Shown: piece by piece, positions 31,716 through 42,735 of the stretch
Layout of the letters: every line of letters starts with the position of its first letter
Numbering within the stretch: the stretch's first letter is position 1
Source of the DNA: Pasteurella testudinis DSM 23072
Lineage (GTDB): Bacteria; Pseudomonadota; Gammaproteobacteria; Enterobacterales; Pasteurellaceae
Assembly (NCBI RefSeq): GCF_900176075.1
Contig: NZ_FWWV01000046.1
Location: 62,001 to 126,000, forward strand
Direction of reading: 5' to 3'
DNA length: 64,000 nt
Notes under the pieces: model-generated
The model's database searches: none
The model's input: only the letters and a program-made list of their open reading frames with translations
Told to the model about the DNA's origin: nothing
Program-made: the position numbers and the translations under genes

Positions 31716-32441
31716 ATGTCTATTCTTACGGCACAAAATCTGGCGAAATCGTATAAAGGCCGGCAAGTTGTCCATAACGTCAGTTTAACGGTCAATTCCG
31801 GCGAGATCGTGGGTTTGCTCGGCCCTAACGGCGCCGGAAAAACCACTACGTTCTATATGGTCGTCGGCTTGGTCAAAAATGATCACGGCACCATCAAAAT
31901 TGACGATCAGGATATTACCCTGCTACCAATGCACAACCGCGCGCAGCAAGGAATCGGCTATCTGCCGCAGGAAGCCTCGATTTTCCGCCGTTTAAGCGTG
32001 TATGATAATCTGATGGCGGTGCTGGAAATCCGTAAAGATCTGACGGCAAAGCAGCGTCACGAGCGAGCCGAGGAATTGATCGATGAGTTTCATATTGATC
32101 ATATCCGCAATAATTTAGGGCAATCGCTCTCAGGCGGAGAACGCCGTCGGGTCGAAATCGCCCGCGCATTGGCGGTCAATCCGAAATTTATATTACTGGA
32201 CGAGCCGTTTGCCGGCGTTGATCCAATTTCGGTTATTGATATTAAAAAAATCATTTTACACCTGAAAGATCGCGGGCTGGGCGTGCTGATTACCGATCAT
32301 AACGTACGCGAAACCTTGGACGTTTGCGAACGGGCGTATATCGTCAGCGCCGGCAACATGATTGCTACCGGCAGTCCGCAAGATATTTTACAAAATGAGG
32401 ACGTGAAACGCGTCTATTTGGGCGATCAGTTCAAATTATAA
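31716..32441 (+). CDS. lptB: LPS export ABC ATPase LptB
   Basis: The 241-residue ATPase powering LPS extraction from the inner membrane with LptFG. Walker A is '[18 protein letters not shown]', the signature '[20 protein letters not shown]', Walker B '[13 protein letters not shown]', and the switch histidine '[14 protein letters not shown]'. It is followed after 32 bp by ptsN; E. coli has rpoN and hpf in that place. Confidence 0.97.
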   Translation: MSILTAQNLAKSYKGRQVVHNVSLTVNSGEIVGLLGPNGAGKTTTFYMVVGLVKNDHGTIKIDDQDITLLPMHNRAQQGIGYLPQEASIFRRLSVYDNLMAVLEIRKDLTAKQRHERAEELIDEFHIDHIRNNLGQSLSGGERRRVEIARALAVNPKFILLDEPFAGVDPISVIDIKKIILHLKDRGLGVLITDHNVRETLDVCERAYIVSAGNMIATGSPQDILQNEDVKRVYLGDQFKL

Positions 32442-32473
32442 CGCGTTAAAATTTAAGCGAGAGAGATTATCAT

Positions 32474-32998
32474 ATGAAATTTACTCATTTGCTCAGCCCG
32501 GACAATATTCGTCAGGGCGTCATGGTGTCGAGTAAAAAACGCGTGCTGGAAATACTCAGTGAGATCGTTAGCGCTCAAACCGGCGAAGAGACACAAATTT
32601 GTTTTGAACACCTGTGCGAACGGGAAAAAGTCGGTTGCACCGCACTTGGCGGCGGCATCGCGCTTCCCCACGCCAGACTGGCCGGCGGCGACAAACCGAT
32701 TGCGGTTTTTTTGCAGCTTGCCAATCCGATAGATTATAAAGCCCCCGATAACCGTGAAGTCGATCTGCTGTTCGCCTTGTTTATTCCGCAAAATTTATGC
32801 GGCAACTGCAAACCGCTATTACCGGAAATTGCGCAAAAGCTCAACAATAAAACGTTGACCAAACAATTACGCGCGGCAAAAAGTCAGGAAGAGATTTGGG
32901 ATATTTTCGCCAAACTGGATCTGCATGACGAAGACATCATCAACGGCCCGCAAAACGCTGCACCGCCAGTAGAAAACGCGGCAACGGTCGGTGCGTAG
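32474..32998 (+). CDS. ptsN: Nitrogen-PTS EIIA PtsN
   Basis: A 174-residue EIIA-type protein of the regulatory nitrogen phosphotransferase system. The phospho-acceptor is His66 in 'GGGIALPHARLAGGDKP'. In E. coli its phosphorylation state regulates potassium uptake and other targets. It is somewhat longer than E. coli PtsN through an Ala/Asn-rich tail ('NGPQNAAPPVENAATVGA'). It lies just before rapZ. Confidence 0.93.
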   Translation: MKFTHLLSPDNIRQGVMVSSKKRVLEILSEIVSAQTGEETQICFEHLCEREKVGCTALGGGIALPHARLAGGDKPIAVFLQLANPIDYKAPDNREVDLLFALFIPQNLCGNCKPLLPEIAQKLNNKTLTKQLRAAKSQEEIWDIFAKLDLHDEDIINGPQNAAPPVENAATVGA

Positions 32999-33037
32999 CA
33001 GATCACACAGGCGATCAGGCAGAAAGGAGACAAAGCA

Positions 33038-33907
33038 ATGGAGCTTATTATTATCAGCGGACGTTCCGGTTCAGGGAAATCCGTGGCACTGCGTGTGCTT
33101 GAAGATATTGGTTACTATTGTATTGATAATCTGCCGCTGGCGCTCTTCAACCAAGCGGTCGATATACTGCAAAATAACCAAAGTGCGGTTGCCATCAGCC
33201 TGGATATCCGTAATATACCTGAATCACCGTTACTGCTGGAACAAGTGCTGCAACAATTGCCGACCAGCACCCGGGTTAAAATCATCTTTTTAGATTGCGA
33301 GCGCAGTATTTTGGTGCGCCGTTATAGCGACAGCCGTCGTCTGCACCCGCTTTCGGTCAAAAATATCACCCTTGAAGCCGCCATCGACATCGAACGGGAA
33401 TTGCTCGAACCGCTGTTTCAGCACGCCAATTTAATTATTGACACCTCACACATCTCCACCCACGCACTGGCGGAGAAGCTGCGCCAATTTTTACGCGGCG
33501 ATTCCAATAAAGAACTGAATATTGTGTTTCAATCTTTCGGTTTTAAATACGGTATTCCGTTAGATGCGGATTACGTCTTTGACGTACGCTTCCTGCCGAA
33601 TCCGCATTGGGATCCGCAACTGCGGCCGATGACCGGACTGGACGAACCGATTATTGATTTTTTAAACCGGCACAATGATGTGCATAATTTTATTTATACT
33701 ACCCGTAACTATATTGAGACTTGGCTGCCGTTGTTGGAAAAAAACAACCGCAGTTACCTAACCATCGCCGTCGGCTGCACCGGCGGAAAACACCGCTCGG
33801 TGTATATTGCTCAACAATTGGGCGAATATTTCTTGGGGCGCGGCAAAAAAGTTCAGATTCAACACAGTTCGTTAAGCAAGCACAAACTGCAACAATCCCA
33901 CGAATAA
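33038..33907 (+). CDS. rapZ: RNase adapter RapZ
   Basis: A 289-residue protein with Walker A '[20 protein letters not shown]' at the N-terminus and a C-terminal RNA-binding domain ('[19 protein letters not shown]', with the conserved Cys-Thr-Gly-Gly-Lys-His). In E. coli it delivers the small RNA GlmZ to RNase E to control glucosamine-6-phosphate synthase. It follows ptsN as in E. coli. AAAGGAG precedes the ATG. A tRNA gene starts 8 bp after it. Confidence 0.95.
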   Translation: MELIIISGRSGSGKSVALRVLEDIGYYCIDNLPLALFNQAVDILQNNQSAVAISLDIRNIPESPLLLEQVLQQLPTSTRVKIIFLDCERSILVRRYSDSRRLHPLSVKNITLEAAIDIERELLEPLFQHANLIIDTSHISTHALAEKLRQFLRGDSNKELNIVFQSFGFKYGIPLDADYVFDVRFLPNPHWDPQLRPMTGLDEPIIDFLNRHNDVHNFIYTTRNYIETWLPLLEKNNRSYLTIAVGCTGGKHRSVYIAQQLGEYFLGRGKKVQIQHSSLSKHKLQQSHE

Positions 33908-33914
33908 ATCCAGC

Positions 33915-33991
33915 GAATGTGTAGCTCAGTCGGATAGAGCAATCCCCTCCTAAGGGATAGGCCGGCGGTTCGAATCCGCCCACATTCGCCA
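33915..33991 (+). tRNA. tRNA-Arg (anticodon CCU)
   Basis: A 77-base cloverleaf. The acceptor GAATGTG pairs with CACATTC, followed by G and an encoded CCA. The D stem is GCTC/GAGC and the anticodon stem ATCCC/GGGAT with loop CTCCTAA. The T arm is GGCGG/CCGCC with TTCGAAT. The anticodon CCU reads AGG arginine codons. It lies 8 bp after rapZ and no integrase is near. Confidence 0.95.
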
Positions 33992-34217
33992 GACCAATCT
34001 GTTGATTACCGTACAAAAAATCATACTTTCGTACATAAAGTGCGGTTTTGTGACACTTCCCTCTCTCTTTTTCTTTAATAACTGATAAAATAGCGCCACG
34101 ATTCAGAAGCACTGATATGCACTCACCTGAATCCAGTATCCAGAAGTGTTCTTGTTCAAATTGACGAAACGCTTTTTATCATTAAATATTTTTCTTATTA
34201 AAATAATGGAGCAATTC

Positions 34218-35531
34218 ATGTTTCTCTTTCAATTTGCCATCGTATTGCTGTGTATCCTGATTGGTGCCAGACTTGGCGGCATCGGCTTAGGAGTCATGGG
34301 GGGAGTCGGCTTAGCCATTCTGGCGTTCGGCTTCAATTTACAACCAACCAGTCCGCCAATCGACGTGATGTTGATGATTATGGCGGTTGTTTCTGCGGCG
34401 GCGGCGATGCAAGCCGCCGGCGGTTTGAATTATATGATTCAGATTGCAACCCGCATTTTACGCAAAAATCCGAAATACATTACCTTTATAGCACCGGCAG
34501 TGACGTGGACCTTTACCGTCTTGGCTGGAACCGGCCATGTAGCCTATTCGGTGCTGCCGGTTATCGCCGAAGTCAGTCGCTATAACGGAATCCGTCCTTC
34601 GCGCCCGCTTTCCATGGCAGTTATCGCCTCGCAATTTGCGATTGTCGCCAGCCCGATTGCGGCGGCGGTCGTCGCAGTGGTCGCCTACCTTGAACCGCAA
34701 GGCATCACCTTAGCGAATGTGCTGAGCGTCACCATTCCGTCCACCGTTCTGGGTATCTTCCTTGCCTGTGTGTTTGTCAACAAAATGGGGAAAGAACTGA
34801 AAGACGATCCGCATTACCAACGCTTGCTGCAAGATCCAAAATATGTGCAAGAAAATTCCGTGAAGTTAGATGTGGAAAATATGGAAATCAGCACCACCGC
34901 AAAATATTCGGTAGGGCTGTTCTTGTTCGGCGCGCTGTTGGTGGTTGTGATGGGGGCATTCCCTGAATTACGACCGCACTTTGACGGCAAAGCGATGGGT
35001 ATGGCGCATACCATTGAAATTATCATGCTGACCATGGCGGCATTAATTATTCTGATCTGTAAACCGGACGGTACCGAAATCACGCAAGGCTCGGTATTCC
35101 ATGCCGGTATGCGTGCCATCGTAGCAATCTTCGGTATTGCTTGGTTGGGCGACACCTTAATGGGCGCACATATCACCGAAGTGAAAGAGATGGTTTCCGG
35201 CCTGGTCGAATTTGCCCCTTGGACGTTCGCATTTGCCCTGTTTGCCTTATCGGTGATGGTCAACAGCCAAGGCGCAACCGTGGCCGTATTGGTACCGTTG
35301 GGAATTGCCCTAGGCTTACCGGCACCGGTGATTATCGCCACGTTCGTCGCCGTCAACGGTTACTTCTTTATTCCGAACTACGGCCCGATTATTGCCTCGA
35401 TTGACTTCGACACCACTGGCACAACCCGAATCGGAAAATTTATCTTTAACCACAGCTTTATGATTCCGGGCTTGCTGAGCATGATCTTCAGCCTGATCTT
35501 TGGTTTCATCTTTGCCGGTATTTTCCTGTAA
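34218..35531 (+). CDS. dcuB: Anaerobic C4-dicarboxylate transporter (Dcu family)
   Basis: A 437-residue inner-membrane carrier with about ten to twelve hydrophobic segments. It opens '[20 protein letters not shown]', and the family blocks '[20 protein letters not shown]' and '[20 protein letters not shown]' are clear. Dcu carriers exchange fumarate, aspartate or malate for succinate during fumarate respiration. Features of both DcuA and DcuB appear, so the paralogue name is uncertain. The ATG at 34218, with GGAG 6 bases before it, is preferred over earlier starts. AspA at 2.8 kb is a likely partner. Confidence 0.85.
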   Translation: MFLFQFAIVLLCILIGARLGGIGLGVMGGVGLAILAFGFNLQPTSPPIDVMLMIMAVVSAAAAMQAAGGLNYMIQIATRILRKNPKYITFIAPAVTWTFTVLAGTGHVAYSVLPVIAEVSRYNGIRPSRPLSMAVIASQFAIVASPIAAAVVAVVAYLEPQGITLANVLSVTIPSTVLGIFLACVFVNKMGKELKDDPHYQRLLQDPKYVQENSVKLDVENMEISTTAKYSVGLFLFGALLVVVMGAFPELRPHFDGKAMGMAHTIEIIMLTMAALIILICKPDGTEITQGSVFHAGMRAIVAIFGIAWLGDTLMGAHITEVKEMVSGLVEFAPWTFAFALFALSVMVNSQGATVAVLVPLGIALGLPAPVIIATFVAVNGYFFIPNYGPIIASIDFDTTGTTRIGKFIFNHSFMIPGLLSMIFSLIFGFIFAGIFL

Positions 35532-35552
35532 GGGGATTTATCAGCCAAACAA

Positions 35553-35585
35553 AAAGAGATATACCGCACTTTGGTATATCTCTTT
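35553..35585. terminator. Terminator between dcu and arcB
   Basis: AAAGAGATATACC (35553–35565) and GGTATATCTCTTT (35573–35585) form a 13-bp stem. The loop GCACTTT carries most of an uptake-sequence core (ACCGCACTT). It can serve both convergent genes. Confidence 0.8.
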
Positions 35586-35649
35586 ATAAATGTCTGCAAA
35601 CTATCTCACCGTATTACTTGTACTAAACTTAGCGTGCTCACGTCCTGTT

Positions 35650-38025
35650 CTAACGGCCGGCAATCCATTTCTTCAAGGCTTTCACGGCATCTTGCCATTC
35701 CTCTTGTATCACCTCTACCCAAAAGGCAATCTGTTTTTCCCATTGCGCCGAGTCCTCGTGCTGCGCCAACTCGGCAATGTCACGAATACGGTTCAAGCCG
35801 ACCGAAGCCGCCGCCCCTTTGATTTTATGCGCCTCTTCGGCAACCGCACTTTTTAAGCTATGATCCTGTTGATAAGCCTGATAATGCCGGATGAGTTCTT
35901 CCAAATAGCCCGGCATCAACTGCTCAAACAACACCGCACTTTTCATCACCTTTTCCTTTCCCATCAACTCGATCAACTCATCTAACATAGGGTAGTCGAA
36001 CTCCATTACCGCACTTTTATTTTGCGATTCGTCCATATCCGCTAGCGGCTCTTCCTTGGTCGGCTGATTTTGATTCGCCTCGCCAAACTCATCACTGAAC
36101 AAGTGCTTTAAAGTTAAATTCAACGCTTCCAATGATAACGGTTTTGACAAGACATCATCCATACCTTGCTGCAAATAGTGATTTTTGTTATTCATCACAT
36201 TGGCTGTCAGCGCCACTAATGGCGGTAGATATTCAATTTCGTCATCTTCATATTGCCGGCGCAAGATTTGGGCGATATCAAAACCGGACATATCCGGCAA
36301 CTGAATATCCAATAACAGCAAGTCATATTGATTCTGATGAAATTTTTGCAACGCTTCTGTGCCGGTCATGGCAATATCGACGTGATACCCCAGTTTTTCC
36401 AAAATGGATTTGGCAACGATAATATTCACCTCGATATCTTCCACCAATAAAATATTCAAGGCCGCTACGGGGTGAGCCAGAGCCGCCTTATCCAAGGTTT
36501 TTTCCACTTCCGGCGCATTGATGGTTAAGGTAAATGTTGTGCCGACATGCTCCTCACTCTCTACCGTCAAGTCTCCCTCCATTAACGAGGCGATTTTCTT
36601 TGAAACCGACAAGCCAATACCGCTGCCTAAAGCCCGCATATTGTTTTGCGACTTCACTTGATAGTACATGGTAAAAATTTTATTTAACTCGGCCTGTGGA
36701 ATACCAATACCACTGTCACTAATCTTGAATACCAATTTACTTTGCTCAACCTTGGCTACGCTCAATTTCACCCAGCCTTGCGGCGTAAATTTGACCGCAT
36801 TACTGATCAAATTCCATAACACCTGACTCAATCGAATAGGATCAACCCAAATCCAGTCCGGCAACGGATTTTCTAACATCATCTCAAATTTCAGGTTCTT
36901 TTGCGCCGCCATGACTGAAGCAATATTATTAATATCATTTAATAAGTTATTGAAATCACATTCTTTATTAAATAATTCGATTCGATGCGTTTCAATCTTT
37001 TCCAAATCAACCAAATCGTTAAAAATATGCCCCAATGACACCGCACTGACCTTGATTGTTTGCAAATAGTTACGTTGCTGCTCGTCCAGATGACCATCTA
37101 ACAAAATCCGGCTCAAACCGATAATCCCGTTTAACGGTGTTTTCAATTCATGACTAATCGTGGTCATCATATTGGTTTTATCACGGCTGTTTTTTTCTAT
37201 CATCTCTTGATAAGTGGTGCGTTCGGTAATATCACGTCCAAAGCCGATAATCATATTTTGTTTGCTGACTTTATCGTAATAAGGCACTTTCAAAATTTCA
37301 AAACAAGCCGCCTGCCCATCGGGATAATACAACCATTGCTCATAACTGATGCCTTTCTTTTCCTTGCTCACCTGTATATCAGACTCAATCGCTTTTTTAG
37401 CCGTGCGATCCGCATAAATATCAAAAGGCGTAAGTAATTTTAATTCGTCTGATTTTTTACCGGTCAATTTTTCCATCGCTTTATTTGCGCCCAAAAAACG
37501 GTGATCTTCGCCACGATAAAAAACTAAATCCGGCGACGCATCAAAGAAAGAGCGTAATAAATGCGCGCTTTGTTCCAATTCTAATTGAATCCGCCCTCTC
37601 TCCCGAACTTCTTGCTCAAGATGTAAAAGTGCCGAAGTCAGCTCTTGTTCTGCTTTTGCCCTTTCATCAATTTCACGGCTCAACAACAAGTTTTTTTTAT
37701 TCAATTCCTGATTTAACTGATAATCCTGCATACGCAAGGTTTTTAGTTGAATCAGGGTTTTTTCCAACCCTTGCCGCGCCAATTCCAGTTTTTCAATCAC
37801 GACCAAAAAAAAGTAAATCACAAACGGCGCCGAACACAGCCCGAAAATCACCGAGCGCCAAATATCTCCCCAATTCAGTTCTCCGGTAAACAACAACGTG
37901 CTGCCCGCTTGGATTAACAAGGCATAAGCCCCTAAAATCAGCAATCCCAGTAATGAAAATTTTAATTTGCCGATACGGATAATCCAGTCGATATAATTTT
38001 GCAGATAGATTTTTACATTTTTCAT
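35650..38025 (-). CDS. arcB: Aerobic respiration control sensor kinase ArcB
   Basis: A 791-residue hybrid sensor kinase that senses quinone redox state and phosphorylates ArcA under low oxygen. Order: two membrane segments (about 22–78), a coiled coil (80–150), PAS (150–270), histidine kinase with His292 in 'SHELKTPLNG', ATPase domain, receiver with Asp573 in 'LLLLDIQLPDMSG', and Hpt with His733 in 'EEAHKIKGAAAS'. Of the two redox cysteines of E. coli ArcB, Cys241 is present ('GQAACFEIL') but position 180 is alanine ('FLGANKAM'). Confidence 0.95.
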   Translation of the reverse strand: MKNVKIYLQNYIDWIIRIGKLKFSLLGLLILGAYALLIQAGSTLLFTGELNWGDIWRSVIFGLCSAPFVIYFFLVVIEKLELARQGLEKTLIQLKTLRMQDYQLNQELNKKNLLLSREIDERAKAEQELTSALLHLEQEVRERGRIQLELEQSAHLLRSFFDASPDLVFYRGEDHRFLGANKAMEKLTGKKSDELKLLTPFDIYADRTAKKAIESDIQVSKEKKGISYEQWLYYPDGQAACFEILKVPYYDKVSKQNMIIGFGRDITERTTYQEMIEKNSRDKTNMMTTISHELKTPLNGIIGLSRILLDGHLDEQQRNYLQTIKVSAVSLGHIFNDLVDLEKIETHRIELFNKECDFNNLLNDINNIASVMAAQKNLKFEMMLENPLPDWIWVDPIRLSQVLWNLISNAVKFTPQGWVKLSVAKVEQSKLVFKISDSGIGIPQAELNKIFTMYYQVKSQNNMRALGSGIGLSVSKKIASLMEGDLTVESEEHVGTTFTLTINAPEVEKTLDKAALAHPVAALNILLVEDIEVNIIVAKSILEKLGYHVDIAMTGTEALQKFHQNQYDLLLLDIQLPDMSGFDIAQILRRQYEDDEIEYLPPLVALTANVMNNKNHYLQQGMDDVLSKPLSLEALNLTLKHLFSDEFGEANQNQPTKEEPLADMDESQNKSAVMEFDYPMLDELIELMGKEKVMKSAVLFEQLMPGYLEELIRHYQAYQQDHSLKSAVAEEAHKIKGAAASVGLNRIRDIAELAQHEDSAQWEKQIAFWVEVIQEEWQDAVKALKKWIAGR

Positions 38026-38058
38026 AATAGTGATCTGAGAAAGTGATGTTGATAAGAC

Positions 38059-38083
38059 AAAGTGCGGTTTGAAACCGCACTTT
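38059..38083. terminator. Paired uptake sequences forming a hairpin
   Basis: AAAGTGCGGTTT (38059–38070) and AAACCGCACTTT (38072–38083) are two opposed uptake sequences that fold into a perfect stem between purC and arcB, 34 bp before the arcB start. T-tracts are short on both strands, so termination is likely but perhaps partial. Confidence 0.6.
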
Positions 38084-38138
38084 TAAAACGGACGGAAATC
38101 ACTACCGCCCTTACGCTAATGATGATTGTTGTGAAAAA

Positions 38139-38999
38139 CTATTTGGTCAACAAATCCAACGCTTCGCGGTATTTATCCACCGTTTTCCGAATAATGTCAG
38201 CAGGCACACGCGGAGCCGGCGCTTGCTTGTTCCAACCGCTTTGCTCCAACCAGTCACGGATAAACTGCTTATCAAACGATGGCGGATTGCTACCTTCCCG
38301 ATAGTTTTCAATCGCCCAAAAACGGCTCGAATCCGGTGTCAAGACTTCGTCCATCAAGGTCAGCACGCCGTCTTTGTCCAAGCCGAATTCGAATTTGGTG
38401 TCACAGATAATAATACCTTTCGTCAGCGCATACTCCGCAGCTGCCGTATACAAGGCGATTGCTTTTTGCTTCACCTCTGCCGCCAACGTTTTGCCAATCA
38501 ACTGTTCGCACTGTTCATAGCTGATATTGATATCATGATCGCCCACCTCCGCTTTACTGGACGGCGTGAAAATCGGCTGCGGTAATTTGCTGGCTTCTTG
38601 CAAACCTTGCGGCAACGGCAAGCCGCAAATCGTACCAGTTTGGCGGTAATCTTTCAAACCGCTGCCGGTCAGATAACCACGCACAATCGATTCGATTTTC
38701 ACCGGTGTCAGACGTTTGCACACGACCGCACGATCTTTAACCTGATCGGCTTCTTCTTGCGGCAGAACGTCATAAACCGTGTCGCCGGTAAAATGATTCG
38801 GCATAATATCAGCCAATTGTTTAAACCAAAAATTGGAAATTTGCGTCAAAATTTCCCCTTTACCCGGGATCGGATCGTCCAAAATCACATCAAATGCCGA
38901 CAACCGGTCGGTGGCGACCATCAACATTCTTTCACTGTCAATTTCGTATAAATCACGCACTTTGCCCGAATAAATTTTCTTCAAACTGATTTGCTGCAT
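38139..38999 (-). CDS. purC: SAICAR synthetase PurC
   Basis: A 286-residue phosphoribosylaminoimidazole-succinocarboxamide synthase in purine synthesis, joining aspartate to CAIR. It starts 'MQQISLKKIYSGKVRDLYEI' and has the signatures 'VPVKIE'-like 'RLTPVKIESIVRGYLTGSG' and 'LIDEVLTPDSSRFW'-like 'LMDEVLTPDSSRFWAIENY'. The long form resembles the SAICAR synthetases of about 290–300 residues rather than the 237-residue E. coli enzyme. No PurR box was seen upstream. Confidence 0.93.
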   Translation of the reverse strand: MQQISLKKIYSGKVRDLYEIDSERMLMVATDRLSAFDVILDDPIPGKGEILTQISNFWFKQLADIMPNHFTGDTVYDVLPQEEADQVKDRAVVCKRLTPVKIESIVRGYLTGSGLKDYRQTGTICGLPLPQGLQEASKLPQPIFTPSSKAEVGDHDINISYEQCEQLIGKTLAAEVKQKAIALYTAAAEYALTKGIIICDTKFEFGLDKDGVLTLMDEVLTPDSSRFWAIENYREGSNPPSFDKQFIRDWLEQSGWNKQAPAPRVPADIIRKTVDKYREALDLLTK

Positions 39000-39099
39000 C
39001 GCCTTGTCCTGTTAAATAAGCCAATAATCAAAAAATACCGCATTTATTGTAGCGCAATTTAAACCGCACTTTGTATTCTTTTCGATCACTGGATATGAA

Positions 39100-39131
39100 A
39101 AAAGCCATATTTCCTGAAAAATATGGCTTTT
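39100..39131 (-). terminator. lpxC / dcw cluster terminator
   Basis: AAAAGCCATATTT (39100–39112) and AAATATGGCTTTT (39119–39131) form a strong stem. On the minus strand it is followed by TTTC, 18 bp past the lpxC stop. It closes the 18-kb dcw run. Confidence 0.85.
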
Positions 39132-39148
39132 AAAAATCCGATTAATGC

Positions 39149-40066
39149 TTAAATCATAATTTGGGCAGGCACCAGATAGCCCTGCGGTACTTTTTCTTCC
39201 TGATCGAAAGTCACATACTCCCACGCGTCCTGATCGGCCAATACCGCTCTCAGCAATTTGTTATTTAAACCATGACCAGATTTATAGGCTTTAAACGCAC
39301 CGATAATATTGTGGTTTGCCATGTAAAGATCGCCGATAGCGTCCAATAATTTATGACGTACCAATTCATCTTTGAAGCGCAAACCGTCTTCATTCAAAAT
39401 ACGGTATTCGTCCAGCACAATGGCGTTATCCAAGCTGCCGCCCAATGCCAAACCTTGCGCTTGCAAATATTCGATATCTTTCATGAAACCGAAAGTACGC
39501 GCCCGACTGATTTGCTGGATAAACGCCTGAGTGGAGAAATCCAGCTTATAATTGGTCACATCACCGGAAATCGCCGGATGTTTGAAATCGATGGTAAAAT
39601 CCAAATGGAAACCGTTATACGGCTTGAACTCAGCCCATTTATCACCGTCTTCCACCCGAATCGGTTTTTTGATACGGATAAATTTCTTGGCTGCCGCCTG
39701 TTCTTCGATCCCTGCATCTAACAACAGATAAATAAACGGTGCTGCGCTGCCGTCCATAATCGGAATTTCAGGCGCATCCACTTCAATGATGATGTTGTCA
39801 ATGCCTAATGCCGCCAATGCCGAGTTGATATGCTCCACGGTTGAAACACGCACCCCGTCATCATTTACCAAACAAGTACACAACATCGTGTCACGAATCG
39901 CATCGGCGTTCGCAACAAAGCTGACAGGCGGATTTAAGTCGGTACGACAATAAATCACGCCGGTATTGACTTCGGCAGGACGCATGGTCAGCATCACTTT
40001 TTTACCGCTGTGCAACCCGATACCGGTGACTTTTACACTCTGTTTTAATGTTCTTTGTTTAATCAT
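39149..40066 (-). CDS. lpxC: UDP-3-O-acyl-GlcNAc deacetylase LpxC
   Basis: LpxC catalyses the committed step of lipid A synthesis, a zinc-dependent deacetylation in the cytoplasm. The 305-residue protein has Glu78 and the zinc ligand His79 in '[16 protein letters not shown]', and the second metal site in '[13 protein letters not shown]'. In E. coli the C-terminal tail governs FtsH decay; here it ends '[10 protein letters not shown]'. It follows ftsZ as the last gene of the dcw cluster; secM-secA lies elsewhere. Confidence 0.97.
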   Translation of the reverse strand: MIKQRTLKQSVKVTGIGLHSGKKVMLTMRPAEVNTGVIYCRTDLNPPVSFVANADAIRDTMLCTCLVNDDGVRVSTVEHINSALAALGIDNIIIEVDAPEIPIMDGSAAPFIYLLLDAGIEEQAAAKKFIRIKKPIRVEDGDKWAEFKPYNGFHLDFTIDFKHPAISGDVTNYKLDFSTQAFIQQISRARTFGFMKDIEYLQAQGLALGGSLDNAIVLDEYRILNEDGLRFKDELVRHKLLDAIGDLYMANHNIIGAFKAYKSGHGLNNKLLRAVLADQDAWEYVTFDQEEKVPQGYLVPAQIMI

Positions 40067-40143
40067 AATCTCTCTTTAGTATCCTTATGAAGATACAGCA
40101 AACCGCATTTTTAATCCTTTAAGTGAAAATAACACCTAACGTT

Positions 40144-41361
40144 TTAGTCGGCTTGATTACGCAAAAATGATGGAATATCAAACAAATTATTCTCATCAAA
40201 CTCTTTTGGCTTTGCAGTTTCCGCACCTACTGCCGTTTTCGCACCACCATAATTATTGCTATACCCTTGGTTAGACTGCGATTGCGGATTTAAGTTCGCT
40301 TGTGTTGCAAAACCCGATTGTTCCGCTTGCGAATTGGCTTGCGCACCTGCCGCATTAAATTTCGGCGTAATCACTTTCAATTCGGTTTCTTCTTTGTTGC
40401 CAATGCCGGTTGCCACGATGGTTACGCGAATCTCCTCGCTCATTTCCGGCACCAAGCTGGTACCGATCACCACCGTCGCTTCTTCCGAGGCAAACGCACG
40501 AATAGTATCACCGACGGTTTGGAATTCTTCCAATCCCAAATCCATACCGGCAGTAATATTTACCAATACGCCACGCGCACCGGACAGATCAATATCTTCC
40601 AATAACGGACTGGCAACCGCTTCCTGTGCCGCTTTATCCGCACGCCCGTCACCAACGTCACCGCTCGCAATACCGGTACCCATCATCGCGTGCCCCATTT
40701 CCTGCATCACTGTGCGCACGTCGGCAAAATCGACGTTAATTAAACCCGGGGAGGTAATCATATCGGAAATCCCACGCACCGCATTTCGCAAAATTTCGTT
40801 GGCGGTAGCAAACGCATTAACCAGGGAGATATTTTTGCCCAGTACCTTCAACAATTTTTCATTCGGGATAACAATTAGGGAGTCAACATATTTGGATAGT
40901 TCACGGATACCGATTTCAGCCAGCTGCATGCGTTTTTTGCCTTCGAAACCAAACGGTTTGGTCACTACGGCGACGGTTAAAATGCCCAGTTCTTTGGCAA
41001 TTTGCGCCACCACCGGTGCCGCCCCCGTTCCTGTACCGCCGCCCATTCCTGCTGCGATGAAAACCATATCCGCGCCTTCCAGAATGTTACGGATCGCATC
41101 TTTATCGTCTTCCGCCGCCTGACGACCGACATTCGGATTTGCACCAGCTCCCAAACCTTTGGTCGTATTGCCACCGATTTGCACCGTTTGTTTGACCAAA
41201 CTTTTGCGCAAAGCCTGGGCATCGGTATTAATTGAGAAAAACTCAACGCCGTGCATTTCTTCCTGCACCATATGATTAACGGCGTTACCGCCGCCACCGC
41301 CAACACCGACAACTTTTATTACTGCATCAGTAACGTCGTCAAACTCGATAGGCTCAAACAT
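40144..41361 (-). CDS. ftsZ: Cell division protein FtsZ
   Basis: The tubulin-like GTPase that forms the division ring. The 405-residue protein has the tubulin signature '[10 protein letters not shown]' near residue 105 and '[13 protein letters not shown]' at the N-terminus. A variable Gln/Asn-rich linker (about 320–390) leads to the conserved tail '[12 protein letters not shown]' that binds FtsA and ZipA. It lies between ftsA and lpxC. Confidence 0.99.
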   Translation of the reverse strand: MFEPIEFDDVTDAVIKVVGVGGGGGNAVNHMVQEEMHGVEFFSINTDAQALRKSLVKQTVQIGGNTTKGLGAGANPNVGRQAAEDDKDAIRNILEGADMVFIAAGMGGGTGTGAAPVVAQIAKELGILTVAVVTKPFGFEGKKRMQLAEIGIRELSKYVDSLIVIPNEKLLKVLGKNISLVNAFATANEILRNAVRGISDMITSPGLINVDFADVRTVMQEMGHAMMGTGIASGDVGDGRADKAAQEAVASPLLEDIDLSGARGVLVNITAGMDLGLEEFQTVGDTIRAFASEEATVVIGTSLVPEMSEEIRVTIVATGIGNKEETELKVITPKFNAAGAQANSQAEQSGFATQANLNPQSQSNQGYSNNYGGAKTAVGAETAKPKEFDENNLFDIPSFLRNQAD

Positions 41362-41432
41362 ATATTCTCCCCGTTATGTTTGTTTTATTTTGCAAACCAA
41401 TAATTTCTATTCTATTCGATAACGGTCAATTA

Positions 41433-42710
41433 TCAAAACTGATTTTTTATCATTGTAAAAAATTTAACAATATTTTCCTTGATTCCGGAAACCACACCAA
41501 TTGAACCGCCGGAGGAATCACGTTGCCGCACTTCATCTGCATTATTATAATTATGGTGTAGTAATCCCAATACGGTTGCATACTGCGGTTTATTCACATA
41601 ATCAGTCAATCCTGCCAAATTTAACGGCGTTCCGACCCGCACTTGCGGACCGAAAATCTCAGCGGCACACTCGGAAATATCTTCAATTTGCGAACCACCG
41701 CCAGTGAGTACGATACCGGCAATCAAATCGGATTTGATTTGCTTTGCTTCCAGTTCATGTTTCAGAATCGCCAACTCTTTCTCAACCAGTTTCAGTAGCT
41801 CTTGATAACGTGCCGAAGTGACCACCGATAACATCTCTTTCGCCAAACTGCGCGGCGCACGTCCGCCCACACTCGGCACTTCGATTTTTTTGTCCGGATT
41901 AGTATTAGGCGGCGTGACCGCACTGCCGTAGGCAACCTTGATTTTTTCCGCTTCGGTTCTTGATGTACTGAACGCATACGCCACATCATCGGTCACACGG
42001 TTTCCCGCATAAGGAATCACTTTGCTGAAACGCAAGGCGCCGTTGGTATAAACGATAATATCAATCGTACCGCCGCCGATATCAATCAGGCAAACGCCCA
42101 GCTCTTTCTCGTCCTCCGTCAAGACGGAATAACTCGAAGCCAAACCGGAAAATACCACTTCATCGACCTTCAAGCCGGCACGAGATACCGCTTTTTTCAA
42201 ATTGTTTAGCCAACTTTGATGACAGGCGATCAGATGCGCCTGCGCTTGTAAACGCACACCCTGCAAGCCAAGCGGATTTTTGATGTTCAGTTGTTTGTCA
42301 ACGGCAAACTCTTGCGGGATTACATGCAAAATGCTGACACCCTCTCCGATTTTGACCGATTGTGCAATATTCATCGCTCCTTCGACTTCGTCCTGCGTGA
42401 CTTCGCCGCTGGAAATCGGCACCACACCGCTCTCGTTCAAGCTTTGGATATGTTCGCCGGTAATCGCCAGAGATACACTGACAATTTGGCAATCGGCGAT
42501 TGATTCCGCCCCTTCAATTGCACGCTGAATGGAGTTCACCACCGCATCCAAATCGGTAATGCTCCCGCGATCAATTCCTTTGGACGGACTGCTGCCCACG
42601 CCAAGCACATTGACCACGCCGTCCGGCAGCACTTCGCCCACGACCGCAACGACTTTGGAAGTACCGACTTCCAGACCTACCTTGATTTTCGCTTCAACAA
42701 TCTTTGCCAT
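41433..42710 (-). CDS. ftsA: Cell division protein FtsA
   Basis: A 425-residue actin-like ATPase that anchors FtsZ to the membrane through a C-terminal amphipathic helix (ending '[17 protein letters not shown]'). The ATP-binding blocks '[20 protein letters not shown]', '[15 protein letters not shown]' and '[14 protein letters not shown]' are clear, with the SHS2 (1C) domain between them. It follows ftsQ after 25 bp. Confidence 0.97.
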   Translation of the reverse strand: MAKIVEAKIKVGLEVGTSKVVAVVGEVLPDGVVNVLGVGSSPSKGIDRGSITDLDAVVNSIQRAIEGAESIADCQIVSVSLAITGEHIQSLNESGVVPISSGEVTQDEVEGAMNIAQSVKIGEGVSILHVIPQEFAVDKQLNIKNPLGLQGVRLQAQAHLIACHQSWLNNLKKAVSRAGLKVDEVVFSGLASSYSVLTEDEKELGVCLIDIGGGTIDIIVYTNGALRFSKVIPYAGNRVTDDVAYAFSTSRTEAEKIKVAYGSAVTPPNTNPDKKIEVPSVGGRAPRSLAKEMLSVVTSARYQELLKLVEKELAILKHELEAKQIKSDLIAGIVLTGGGSQIEDISECAAEIFGPQVRVGTPLNLAGLTDYVNKPQYATVLGLLHHNYNNADEVRQRDSSGGSIGVVSGIKENIVKFFTMIKNQF

Positions 42711-42735
42711 ATGTGTTTACTTCGTTGCCAATTAA

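Noticed and set aside
33915-33991. tRNA-Arg as an attachment site for an integrated element
   Set aside because: No integrase, no repeated tRNA 3' end and only housekeeping genes follow.
34146-34217. An upstream start for the Dcu transporter
   Set aside because: The added residues precede the usual N-terminus; the ATG at 34218 has GGAG at the right distance and matches family length.
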